DNA from: Paucibacter sp. TC2R-5
GTDB lineage: Bacteria > Pseudomonadota > Gammaproteobacteria > Burkholderiales > Burkholderiaceae_C
Assembly (NCBI RefSeq): GCF_025717605.1
Contig: NZ_JAJIRQ010000003.1
Location: 1 to 64,000, forward strand
DNA length: 64,000 nt
Reading direction: 5' to 3'
The position numbers were made by a program, and so were the translations under genes. Below are positions 54,504 through 63,432 of the stretch, one piece after another (position 1 is the first letter of the stretch; each line of letters starts with the position of its first letter). The notes under the pieces are model-generated. The model saw only the letters and a program-made list of their open reading frames with translations. It ran no database searches and had not been told where the DNA came from.

Positions 54504-56968
54504 TGTGGGATGACCTGAGCCAAACCCTGAACTCGCTGCGCCGCGCCCCCGGCTTCGCGCTGCTGAGCCTGTTGACGCTGAGCTGCGGCCTGGGTTTTGC
54601 AATCTATAGCGCGGCCATCTACTTCAGCTTCACCGCCGGCAACATCCCCTTCCCCGAGCCCGAACGGCTGCTCGCCGTCGAAGCCACCCGCCATGATGAG
54701 CGCACGCAAGGCAAGAGCGTTCACTACCTGGATTTTCTTGAATACGCCCGAGCAACACCCAGCCTGGAAGGGCTGCAGGCGCTGGATACGGCCACCGTCA
54801 CGCTCGGCGGCACGCAGCAATACCCGCAGAATTTCCAGGCGGCTTATGTGCCGGCCGCCATCTGGCCCTGGTTGGGCGACGCAGCCAAGCCCGAGGTAGG
54901 GCGCCTATTGCAAGCCAGCGACGAGTTGCCCGGCGCGCCGCCGGTGGTCGTCATCGGCGCGGATATCTGGCGCAACTTTTTGGGCAGCAGCAAGCAAGTC
55001 ATCGGCAGCCACATCAGCATCAACGGCGTCAGCACCGAAATCGTCGGCGTGCTGCCGGCCGCGCTGCGCTTTCCCATCACGCAACAGCTCTGGTTGCCCT
55101 TCAACATGCCCGGCGCCGGCATGGTCCGCGCGCAGGGCATGGAAATGGGCACGGCCAAGCATGTGTTTGTGCTGGGGCGACTCAAGGCCGGGGCGAGTCG
55201 CTCCCAAGCTCAGCAGGAGCTGGACCTGACGGCGCAGCGCTTGGCCGTCAGCTTCCCCAAGAGCAATGCCAAGGTCGGCGCCGTGGCGCTGCCCTATGCC
55301 AAGTGGAGCATGCCGGACACCGACGCCATCTATCTCGGTCTGGCCGGCGCGGCGGTGTTGCTGCTGAGCCTGGTCTGCATCAACACCGCTAACTTGCTGC
55401 TCGCACGTGCCAACGAGCGGCGGCAAGAGTTGGCGGTGCGGGCCGCGCTGGGCGCGCCGCGTGGCCGCCTGATTCAGCAAATGCTCGCTGAAGCCTTGAT
55501 CCTGAGCCTGGCCGCCGCGCTGATCGGCCTGTTCTTCAGCGCCTGGGCCTTGGAGGCGACACAGCAAGCGGTCTTCGAGACCTCAGACGGCCGCATGCCC
55601 TTCTGGATTCGCATCCAGATGAGCGGCGCGGCGGCGGCCTTTGGCCTGGGCCTGACCTTTGTCACCGCGCTGGCCACCGGCTTGCTGCCGGCCTGGCGTG
55701 CCTCGGCGGTCGATGCCGCGGCGGTGCTGCGCGATGGCCGCGGCGCTGGCGGCCGGGCGGCCGGGCGTTTCAGCCGCGTGCTGGTGTTCTTGCAAATCAT
55801 GTTGTCGAGCTTGTTGCTGCTGGTGTCGGCCGCGCAGACCTATTCGGTCCATCAACGCCTGAACGCCGGCACCGGCGCGCGCACCGAGGGCGTCTTGACG
55901 GCCATGCTGCGGCCGCGCCAGGCCGCCTACACCAAAGACGAAGCCGCCCGCGCCCAACTCTGGGCTCGGGTCGAAACAAGTCTGCGCGACAGTGCGGCAG
56001 CATCCAGCGCCGGCGTCGCCTTGAGTCTGAGCCTGCCCGGCGGCGGCATGTCCTCGACCGAAGAGGTTTTGCCCGAGGGCATGACCGTAGAGGATGAGCG
56101 TTACCCCGAAGCCGGCGTCTATAGCGTCAACGGCGGCTTCTTCAAGACACTCGAGGTGCCCTTGCTGGCCGGGCGCGAGTTCGGCAGCCATGACCGCGCG
56201 GACAGCTTGCATGTGGCCATCGTCAACCGCAACTTCGCGGCACAGTATTGGCCGGGCCTGGACCCGCAAGCCGTGTTGGGTAAACGTTTTGCCTTGAACC
56301 CCAAGGTCGACAAGACCGGGGCGAAGGTGCGCGACTGGTACACCGTGGTCGGCGTCAACGGCCATCTGGTGCAGGGCATGGGCGGCGACAACGGTATGCG
56401 CAGTCACAACATTTATCTGCCTATCAGCCAGTCGGTCCCCGATCAGCTGGGCATTGCCATGGTTGGCTGGGCCGACACAGCCACCAACCGGGATCTGCTG
56501 GCCAAGGCAATCGCCCGCGCCGACCCCGCGCTAGCGCTGGAGCATGTCTACAGCGCCGAGGAGCGGCAAAAGATTGCCTACGGCGGCTCCGAGGTGATGG
56601 CGGCACTGTGCTTGATCCTGGGCTTGATGACGCTGGCCTTAGGCGTTAGCGGCATCTACGGCGTGACCAGTCGGGCGGTGGCTCAGCGCACGCAGGAGAT
56701 CGGCGTGCGCCGCGCGGTCGGCGCCAGCGATGCGCAGGTTTTGCGCTTGCTGCTGCGCCAAGGGCTTTGGGCCTTGGCGCTGGGCATGCCGCTGGGCCTG
56801 CTCTTGGGCTGGCTGGCCATCACGCAGATGGATGAGGTCGGGCCGGCATTGCTGCTCGGCGTGTTGGGCGTCGGGCTCGTCATCGCTGCAGTGGTGATGC
56901 TGGCGACCTGGTTGCCGGCTCGGCGAGCGATCGCGATGCCGCCGAATATGGCATTGCATTGCGAATGA
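54503..56968 (+). CDS. Duplicated FtsX/MacB permease (ADOP-like)
   Basis: 821-residue ABC3-family permease. Two halves, each with a leading helix, a periplasmic MacB-like domain and FtsX helices: helix near 15-40, core helices around 285-310, 340-360, 375-400, then a second N-terminal-like helix near 425-445, periplasmic domain, and final helices near 700-720, 750-775, 785-805. This double layout with LLLARANERRQELAVRAALGA and GVLPAALRFP resembles the duplicated permeases called ADOP in acidobacteria. Here it is not an orphan: adaptor and ATPase genes precede it. ATG 54503 overlaps the ATPase stop (a GTG one codon earlier is possible). Confidence 0.88.
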   Translation: MWDDLSQTLNSLRRAPGFALLSLLTLSCGLGFAIYSAAIYFSFTAGNIPFPEPERLLAVEATRHDERTQGKSVHYLDFLEYARATPSLEGLQALDTATVTLGGTQQYPQNFQAAYVPAAIWPWLGDAAKPEVGRLLQASDELPGAPPVVVIGADIWRNFLGSSKQVIGSHISINGVSTEIVGVLPAALRFPITQQLWLPFNMPGAGMVRAQGMEMGTAKHVFVLGRLKAGASRSQAQQELDLTAQRLAVSFPKSNAKVGAVALPYAKWSMPDTDAIYLGLAGAAVLLLSLVCINTANLLLARANERRQELAVRAALGAPRGRLIQQMLAEALILSLAAALIGLFFSAWALEATQQAVFETSDGRMPFWIRIQMSGAAAAFGLGLTFVTALATGLLPAWRASAVDAAAVLRDGRGAGGRAAGRFSRVLVFLQIMLSSLLLLVSAAQTYSVHQRLNAGTGARTEGVLTAMLRPRQAAYTKDEAARAQLWARVETSLRDSAAASSAGVALSLSLPGGGMSSTEEVLPEGMTVEDERYPEAGVYSVNGGFFKTLEVPLLAGREFGSHDRADSLHVAIVNRNFAAQYWPGLDPQAVLGKRFALNPKVDKTGAKVRDWYTVVGVNGHLVQGMGGDNGMRSHNIYLPISQSVPDQLGIAMVGWADTATNRDLLAKAIARADPALALEHVYSAEERQKIAYGGSEVMAALCLILGLMTLALGVSGIYGVTSRAVAQRTQEIGVRRAVGASDAQVLRLLLRQGLWALALGMPLGLLLGWLAITQMDEVGPALLLGVLGVGLVIAAVVMLATWLPARRAIAMPPNMALHCE

Positions 56969-57044
56969 ACTTGGGCGCCACCGTACTGGACACGGGCCTG
57001 GGCGAGAATGAGCCGCAAGCCCGCCCGACGATCCGCCCTTCCCA

Positions 57045-58430
57045 ATGACCGCTCAGCTCCCTGCCCTGCCCATCCTGGTGGCCGATGACGATGCCGCCGT
57101 GCGCAGCACCTTGAGGATTTTCCTCAATAGCGAGGGGCTGGACTGCGAGCTGGTGGCCTCGCCGGCCGAGGCCTTGGCGGCGCTGGCGCGGCGCGAGTTC
57201 GGCGTCATGCTGGCCGATATGAACTACAGCCGCGACACCACCTCAGGCGCAGAAGGCCTGAGCCTGATCGCCCAAGCCAATGCCGTCGACCCGCAGCTGC
57301 CCATCATCGCGATGACCGCCTGGGGCACGGTCGCGCTGGCGGTCGAGGCGATGCGGGGCGGGGCCAGTGACTTCATCGAGAAGCCCTGGGACAACAACCG
57401 CCTGGCCAGCATGCTGCGCAATTTGCTGGCGCTGCGCCAAACGCGCCAAGCCAATCAGCGGCTAGCGGCCAGAAATCAATTGCTGAGCGCCGAGGGCCAG
57501 AGCGAGCGGCCCTGGATAGCGGCTTCGCCGGCAATGCAGTCCTTGATGGCGCAGGTGGAAAGGCTCAAGGATGCCGGCGTCAATCTGCTGATCACCGGCG
57601 AAAACGGCACCGGCAAAAGCCAGCTCGCACAGGCCATCCACCGCGCCTCGGTGCGCGCCCAAGCGCCTTTCATCAGCGTCAATATGGGCGCCATCCCCGA
57701 CACCTTGTTCGAGAGCGAGATGTTCGGCCATGAGAAAGGTGCGTTCACCGATGCCCGCCAGACCCGCATTGGCCGCTTCGAGTTGGCCGATAGCGGCACG
57801 CTATTTCTAGATGAGGTCGGCAACATCCCTTTGAATCAGCAGGCCAAGCTCTTGCAGGTGCTAGAGGGCGGGCAGTTCGAGCGGCTCGGTTCGGCCAAGC
57901 TGCGCCGGGCCGATGTGCGCCTGATCGCGGCCAGCAACGCGGATCTGGCGCAGATGGTTGAGCTTGGCAGTTTCAGGCGCGACCTGCTTTACCGGCTCAA
58001 TAGCGTGCAGTTGCATCTGCCGCCGCTGCGCGAGCGCGGCGCCGACATTGTGAGCCTGGCCGAGCATTACCTGGCCAGCCATGCGCGGCGTTATCAGCGC
58101 CCGGCTAAGACGCTCAGCCCCGCCGCCAGCGAGGCGCTGTTGCAGCATCACTGGCCGGGCAATGTGCGCGAACTGGCGCACTGCATGGAACGCGTTAGCT
58201 TGTTGGTTCAGCAACAGTTGGTGGAGCCCGCCGATCTGGGTTTGAATGGGGCAACAGCGCCGGTCGCCACGGCGGCCTTCGATGCGGGCGAGTTGACGCT
58301 GGAGGAGGCCGAGGTGATCTTGATACGCACGGCGCTCAAGCGCGCTGGCGGCAACGCACCGCAGGCCGCTCAGGCGCTAGGCCTGAGCCGCTCGGCCTTC
58401 TATCGCCGGCTCGAAAAGTACCGCTTGTGA
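57045..58430 (+). CDS. Sigma-54-dependent response regulator of the exporter module
   Basis: 461 residues: receiver domain (phospho-acceptor D58, signal-output IEKPW), AAA+ domain (Walker A GENGTGKS at about 185-192, Walker B LFLDEVG), and a Fis-type helix-turn-helix (NAPQAAQALGLSRSAFYRRL). The sigma-54 contact loop reads GAFTDA, a natural variant of GAFTGA seen in other ABC-linked regulators. The stop overlaps the kinase start. Likely target: the sigma-54 site at 52404-52419 heading this operon, making a positive loop. Confidence 0.93.
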   Translation: MTAQLPALPILVADDDAAVRSTLRIFLNSEGLDCELVASPAEALAALARREFGVMLADMNYSRDTTSGAEGLSLIAQANAVDPQLPIIAMTAWGTVALAVEAMRGGASDFIEKPWDNNRLASMLRNLLALRQTRQANQRLAARNQLLSAEGQSERPWIAASPAMQSLMAQVERLKDAGVNLLITGENGTGKSQLAQAIHRASVRAQAPFISVNMGAIPDTLFESEMFGHEKGAFTDARQTRIGRFELADSGTLFLDEVGNIPLNQQAKLLQVLEGGQFERLGSAKLRRADVRLIAASNADLAQMVELGSFRRDLLYRLNSVQLHLPPLRERGADIVSLAEHYLASHARRYQRPAKTLSPAASEALLQHHWPGNVRELAHCMERVSLLVQQQLVEPADLGLNGATAPVATAAFDAGELTLEEAEVILIRTALKRAGGNAPQAAQALGLSRSAFYRRLEKYRL

Positions 58431-59773
58431 AGTCATACCCGGGCTTTGCCAAGCGGCTGGGGCTCTGGGCCTTGGCCGGCGGCGCGCCGGCCTGGGGCCT
58501 GGCGAGCTTCTTTATCTGGCAGCAAGCGTGGCTGATCTACCCCAAGATCCTGCTCTGGCTGCTGTGCAGCGGCGCATGGCTGGGGGCCGCTTGGGGCCTG
58601 GCGAGGCGGGCCGAGTTTCAGCTCCAGACCCTAGGCAATGTGGTCGAGGGCATCGCCTCGGGTGACTACAGCCAACGCCTGCGCAGTGCCAGTGCGAATG
58701 AGCAGTTAGGTGAGCAGATCAATGCCTTGGTCGACACGCTGCATCGCCAGCGCCTGCGCGCGGAAGAAGCGCACTGTCTGGTGGACGCCGTCTTGCAAGG
58801 CATCGACGTGGCGATCTTTGCGTTTGATGAGCAGGCTAGTCTGCGCCTGGCCAACCCGGCCGCATTGGCGCTGTTGCTGCGCGACAAGGACGCGGTGCTG
58901 GGCCGCAGCGCCGCCGAGCTGGGCCTGGCCGCGCTGCTGACGGCCAACACCGCCGTCTTGAGCGAGCATGTGTTTGCCGGCGCGGCCGGCCTGTGGCGGC
59001 TGCGGCGCCTGCCCTATTCGGTCGATGGCCGCGAGCAGACCTTGCTCTTCGTCACCGACCTCAAACAGGTGCTGCGCAGCGAGGAGCTACAAGCCTGGCG
59101 ACGCCTGCTGCGGGTCTTGAGTCATGAGGTCAATAACTCGCTGGTGCCGATCTCAAGCCTGAGCGCCACCTTGCGCCGAGTCAGCGCGGCAGCGGATGAC
59201 AGCGAATCCAAGCAAGCCGATCTGGATGAAGGCCTGGGCATCATTCACGAGCGCGCGCAACATCTGGCGGAGTTCGTACGCCGTTACGCCAGGCTCGCAC
59301 GCCTGCCCGAGCCGCAAAAGCAGCTGTTCGATCTGGCCGCCTTGCTGCGGCGCTTGCCGACCATGCTGCCCGAGGCGGGGCTAAGCTTGACGATCGCGGG
59401 CGACTGTCTTGCGCCGATGCCAAGCGAATTCAAACTGCCCTTCTTCGGTGACCCGGTGCAGATCGAGCAACTCTTGATCAATCTGCTGAAGAACGGCGTC
59501 GAGGCCGGCGGCGCGCCGCTGGAGCTGCGCTGCCAAGTCCAGCCTCTGCAGTTGAGCGTATTGGACTGCGGCCCGGGCATCGCCAATCCGGCCAATCTGT
59601 TCGTGCCCTTCTACACCACCAAGCCCGAGGGCGCGGGCATCGGCCTGGTGCTCTCCAGGCAGATTGCCGAGGCCCATCAAGGCAGCTTGAGCCTTGAGCC
59701 GCGCCGGGATGGGCCGGGCCGGGGCTGCGCGGCGATCTTGCGTTTCAGCGCCATCGTTCAAGGCGGCCGCTGA
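58427..59773 (+). CDS. Sensor histidine kinase of the exporter module
   Basis: 448 residues from GTG 58427 (overlap with the regulator stop). Two N-terminal membrane helices with almost no periplasmic loop, a HAMP-like region, a PAS domain (CLVDAVLQGIDVAIFAFDEQ), H-box RVLSHEVNNSLVPISS with H233, N-box LLINLLKNGVEA, and G-box CGPGIANPANLFVPFYTTKPEGAGIGL. The near-absence of a periplasmic sensor suggests it senses the membrane or the transporter itself, as intramembrane-sensing kinases do. Confidence 0.9.
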   Translation: MKSYPGFAKRLGLWALAGGAPAWGLASFFIWQQAWLIYPKILLWLLCSGAWLGAAWGLARRAEFQLQTLGNVVEGIASGDYSQRLRSASANEQLGEQINALVDTLHRQRLRAEEAHCLVDAVLQGIDVAIFAFDEQASLRLANPAALALLLRDKDAVLGRSAAELGLAALLTANTAVLSEHVFAGAAGLWRLRRLPYSVDGREQTLLFVTDLKQVLRSEELQAWRRLLRVLSHEVNNSLVPISSLSATLRRVSAAADDSESKQADLDEGLGIIHERAQHLAEFVRRYARLARLPEPQKQLFDLAALLRRLPTMLPEAGLSLTIAGDCLAPMPSEFKLPFFGDPVQIEQLLINLLKNGVEAGGAPLELRCQVQPLQLSVLDCGPGIANPANLFVPFYTTKPEGAGIGLVLSRQIAEAHQGSLSLEPRRDGPGRGCAAILRFSAIVQGGR

Positions 59774-59909
59774 AACCGCTGAGGCCGAAACTCACCGCAA
59801 CCGGCCTTGGCCCCGGCAGCCCGAGCAGGCCGCCTTGTTTATCCAAAACGGCTATTTTGAGTGGCAACTTCGCTGGGCATGCCGCGCACCAAGCACTAAG
59901 CTCTTGGCC

Positions 59910-61250
59910 ATGAAAATTTCTCCCGCCTCAGAGGCGCCCCACTACCTGGTCATCACGGTCGGCACGACCGGCGACATTCATCCGATGATGAGTCTGGCCA
60001 AAGGCTTGCAAGCGCTTGGCCGACAGGTCACTTTCATCACGCACAGCTTCCATGCGCCCCTGCTGCGCCAGGCCGGCATCCCCTGCATGGGTTTGGGCTC
60101 GGACGAGGAATACCTGCGCTTGCTGAACAACCCCGACATCTGGGATGCCAAGAAATCCTTCGGCGCGCTCTTGTCCAGCGGCTACCGCGAGGGACTGGCG
60201 CAACTGTTGGACTTGCTTCGGTCACTGCCGCCGCAAACACCCAAGGTCGTGATCAGCCATCCCTTCTTGGTGCCGGGCGCGGCCATGGCCCGCGAGCTAG
60301 GTCTGGTCGATTCGGTCGTGGCGGCTTATCTGGCACCGTCCAATTTGAAGACTTGCTTTGATCCACTGACCATAGGCCCGACCTCGGTGCCGACTTGGGT
60401 GCCGATGGCGTGGCGCCGCGCACTTTGGCGCCATATCGAGAAAGGTTGGATTGACCCGGTGGCGCTGGCGCAGGTCAATGGGCTGCGTCGGCCGCTGGGG
60501 CTGACGCCGGTTCGATCTTTTCTCGGGCATATCGCCGCGGCGCCCGATTTGTCACTGACGCTGTTCCCGTCCTGGTTTGCGCCGCGGCAGCCGGATTGGC
60601 CACAAGCGCTGATCGAAGGCGATTTTCAGTTGTTCGAGGCCGGCCCAGCAAAGGAGCTTGATGAGGAACTGTCGGCCTGGCTGGCGGCCGGAGAGCGCCC
60701 ATTGGTGTTCACGCCCGGCACCGGCAACCTGCATGCCGAAAAGTTCTTTGCCTGCGCGCTGGCGGCCACCCAAAAGCTGGGCGCACGCGCCATCTTCTTG
60801 AGCAAAGAGCGGGCGCAGATACCGGCGCATCTGCCCGACTCGGTGCGCTGGCAAGCCTATGTGCCGCTGGCCACGCTGCTGCCGCGGGCGCGTGCGTTGA
60901 TCCACCATGGCGGCATTGGCACCACGGCCGAGGCGCTGCGCTGCGGCACGCCGCAATTGCTGACGCCCTTCGCCTGGGACCAATTCGACAACGCCGCCCG
61001 TGTGGCTGCACTGGGCGTCGGTCGGGTCATCCCGGCCAAACGCCTGACGGCGGCCAAACTGGCAGGCGCACTTGCTGCCCTTTCTACGTTATCCGGCTCC
61101 GCCTCCGTGCAGGCGCGCTGCGCGCAAGTGGCGTCGCACTTCGACCGCCGCGCGGATGCCAGCGCCTTGTGCAGCCAAATCGAACATTGCTTGCTGACAA
61201 GTTCCAAACAACCTTCTGCTGTATCCACCGCGCCAGGCGTTTTCCAATGA
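59910..61250 (+). CDS. UGT-like glycosyltransferase (GT1 family)
   Basis: 446 residues from ATG 59910. GT-B fold: N-terminal acceptor domain starting VITVGTTGDIHPMMSLAKGL, C-terminal donor motif HHGGIGTTAEALRCGTPQLL followed by PFAWDQFDNA. Similar to sterol, rhamnosyl and macrolide glycosyltransferases. Acceptor unknown. Its stop overlaps the TetR start by 4 bases (ATGA). Confidence 0.9.
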   Translation: MKISPASEAPHYLVITVGTTGDIHPMMSLAKGLQALGRQVTFITHSFHAPLLRQAGIPCMGLGSDEEYLRLLNNPDIWDAKKSFGALLSSGYREGLAQLLDLLRSLPPQTPKVVISHPFLVPGAAMARELGLVDSVVAAYLAPSNLKTCFDPLTIGPTSVPTWVPMAWRRALWRHIEKGWIDPVALAQVNGLRRPLGLTPVRSFLGHIAAAPDLSLTLFPSWFAPRQPDWPQALIEGDFQLFEAGPAKELDEELSAWLAAGERPLVFTPGTGNLHAEKFFACALAATQKLGARAIFLSKERAQIPAHLPDSVRWQAYVPLATLLPRARALIHHGGIGTTAEALRCGTPQLLTPFAWDQFDNAARVAALGVGRVIPAKRLTAAKLAGALAALSTLSGSASVQARCAQVASHFDRRADASALCSQIEHCLLTSSKQPSAVSTAPGVFQ

Positions 61251-61903
61251 ACGACTCCGAAAAACAGTCCGACAGCACGAGCTCCGCGCTCAGCGTGCCT
61301 GAACGCCTGCTGCTGGCGGCCAAGCAGTTCTTCTTGTCCGATGACTACCACCAGGTCAGCACCCGCCGGATAGCCGAGGCGGCGCAGGTCAACACCGCGA
61401 TGATCCGCTACTACTTCGGCAACAAGGAGGGTCTGTACGAGGAGATGATCCGGGCTGCGCTGACGCCCATACTCGACGCACTCGACAGCGATACCTTGAC
61501 GACCCGCCAAGGCTATATCGACTATCTGCGCACCTACTACCGCACGATGTCGGCCACGCCGGAGTTGCCCAAGCTGATGTTCAAGGTGGTAGCGCTCAGC
61601 GAGGGGCCGGGCCGACGTTTCGTGCAGCAACTGCTGGAGCGCGGCCAAAAACGCGGCGCCCGCCGGCTGGATGAAATGCAGCAAAGCGGGCTGGTGCAAG
61701 CCGGGCTTGACCCGGACCTGCTGCGCCTGGCCTTCACCAGCCTCGCCATGATGCCCATGCTCTTGAAGGAGAACTTCGAGGCGCAGATGGAGCGGCCTAT
61801 GGACGAGGCCTTTCTGGATCGCCTGGCCGAATTCAATGGCCAGATGTTTGCGCAGGCCTTGACCTCGGAGGCCACGCAGAGGCCCGCGGAGCATGCGCCA
61901 TGA
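61247..61903 (+). CDS. TetR/AcrR family regulator
   Basis: 218 residues: N-terminal helix-turn-helix (VSTRRIAEAAQVNTAMIRYYFGNKEGLYEEMI) and a helical ligand-binding C-terminal domain. Placed between a glycosyltransferase and a hydrolase with 4-base overlaps on both sides, so it is co-transcribed with them and probably represses this or another operon. No palindromic operator is obvious just upstream of 59910. Confidence 0.92.
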   Translation: MNDSEKQSDSTSSALSVPERLLLAAKQFFLSDDYHQVSTRRIAEAAQVNTAMIRYYFGNKEGLYEEMIRAALTPILDALDSDTLTTRQGYIDYLRTYYRTMSATPELPKLMFKVVALSEGPGRRFVQQLLERGQKRGARRLDEMQQSGLVQAGLDPDLLRLAFTSLAMMPMLLKENFEAQMERPMDEAFLDRLAEFNGQMFAQALTSEATQRPAEHAP

Positions 61904-62799
61904 AGGCCTGGTTGTTTCGGCAGGCGATGGCCAGCGAGCGCAGGCGCGCCGGGCTGACCATGCAGCGTCGCCAGCTGTCTTTTGGCCCCATGGCCTATCT
62001 GGACAGAGGCGCTGCGGCTGAGGCAGTTGCGGGGGCGGGTGCACCCAAGCCGCACGACGTGCTGCTCTTGCTGCATGGCGCTTGCGCGGACCACAGCACT
62101 TGGCTGCGCTTTGCCCGGGCATTGGGCCCGCAGCGGCGCTTGTTGCTGCCCGATCTACCGGGCCATGGCGAGAGTACTGCAGCGCCAGACATGGATCTGG
62201 GCATTGCAGCGCAGGCCGAGCGTTTGATCGAATGGCTGGGCAGCTTGGGCGTCAGCCGCTTGCATCTGGTGGGCAATTCGATGGGCGGCGCGCTGGCACT
62301 GCGCTTGGCACAGCAAAGGCCGCAGTGGGTCCAATCGCTGATCCTGATCGACGCGGCAGGCGCCGAAAGCCGCCGCAGCGAGCTGCGCGCCCATGTCGAG
62401 CAGGGCCACAAACATCCGATGATCGAGGTCGACAGTCTGGCCGACTACCGCGCCATGCTGGACTGGGGCATGGCCAAGAAGCCATGGCTGCCCAGCTTCG
62501 TGATGCAAATATTGCTGAAGCACAAACGCCAGCGCCGCAACATCGAACGCCGACTCCTGGCGGACCTGGAACGCGATCAGGATCAGCGCGCCGGCCTCGC
62601 CAGCATCCGCGCCCCGACGCTGATTCTGTGGGGCGGGCTAGACCGGGTGCTGCATGTCGCCGACGCCGACCTGCTGGCCTCGGCCATCCCGGGCAGCCGC
62701 AAACACATCTTTGCCGACCTCGGCCATGTGCCCATGGTGGAGGCGCCCGACTTGGTGGCCGCCCATTGCCGCGAGTTTTTGCGGGAGCTGTCGCCCTGA
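61900..62799 (+). CDS. Alpha/beta-fold hydrolase
   Basis: 299 residues: oxyanion region LLLLHGACADHSTW, nucleophile elbow GNSMGG with S127, late acid in LDRVLHV, and catalytic His in LGHVPMVEAP. No signal peptide; cap helices present. Family includes lipases, esterases and C-C hydrolases. Substrate unknown. Overlaps the TetR gene by 4 bases. May act with the glycosyltransferase on a lipid. Confidence 0.9.
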   Translation: MKAWLFRQAMASERRRAGLTMQRRQLSFGPMAYLDRGAAAEAVAGAGAPKPHDVLLLLHGACADHSTWLRFARALGPQRRLLLPDLPGHGESTAAPDMDLGIAAQAERLIEWLGSLGVSRLHLVGNSMGGALALRLAQQRPQWVQSLILIDAAGAESRRSELRAHVEQGHKHPMIEVDSLADYRAMLDWGMAKKPWLPSFVMQILLKHKRQRRNIERRLLADLERDQDQRAGLASIRAPTLILWGGLDRVLHVADADLLASAIPGSRKHIFADLGHVPMVEAPDLVAAHCREFLRELSP

Positions 62800-62883
62800 G
62801 GAGTGGACGGCGCGGGCGATGGCCAGCGCAAGCCTTGCACGGCCCCGGCGATGCACAGCGCGGCCCTGTGAAACAATATCGCC

Positions 62884-63411
62884 ATGAAAATTTCCGCCCC
62901 CTGCATCGTCTCCCTGCGCTGGAGACTCGAAGACGCCCAAGGTCAGTTGATCGACGAGTTGGAAGATCCGCTGGAGTTCTTCTATGGAGGTGATGACTTG
63001 TTCGCCAAGGTTGAAGAGGAGTTGGCCGGCCAAGAAGCCGGTTTCGAAGCCAGCATTGCGCTGGAACCCGAACACGCATTTGGCGACTATGACTCCAGCC
63101 TAGTTTGCTTTGAGGCGCGCAGCCTCTTCCCTGACGGTGTCGAAGCCGGCATGCAGATCGAAGGTCTGCCCGAAGGTGCCGTCACCGAAGGCATGGCGCC
63201 CGGCATCTACACCGTCACCGACGTCTATCCCGAGCATGTGGTGCTGGACGGCAACCACCCGCTGGCCGGCGTGGGCCTGCGCATGCATTTGAAGGTGCTG
63301 GACGTGCGCGAAGCCAGCGAAGAAGAGATCGAAGCCGGCAGCCTCGGTGAAGCCATTTTCCAAGTTGGGAATCCTGAGTCGGGCGCGCCACCTGACGCCC
63401 AATTGCATTGA
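62884..63411 (+). CDS. SlyD-like FKBP-type peptidyl-prolyl isomerase
   Basis: 175 residues with the SlyD layout: FKBP half 1 (VSLRWRLEDAQGQLIDEL), an inserted-flap domain (PEHAFGDYDSSLVCFEARSLFPDGVEAGMQIEG), and half 2 (HPLAGVGLRMHLKVLDVREA). There is no His/Cys-rich metal tail, unlike E. coli SlyD. Acidic C-terminus. Cytosolic folding helper. Confidence 0.9.
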   Translation: MKISAPCIVSLRWRLEDAQGQLIDELEDPLEFFYGGDDLFAKVEEELAGQEAGFEASIALEPEHAFGDYDSSLVCFEARSLFPDGVEAGMQIEGLPEGAVTEGMAPGIYTVTDVYPEHVVLDGNHPLAGVGLRMHLKVLDVREASEEEIEAGSLGEAIFQVGNPESGAPPDAQLH

Positions 63412-63432
63412 CCAGCGTTTGACAGCAGCAGC

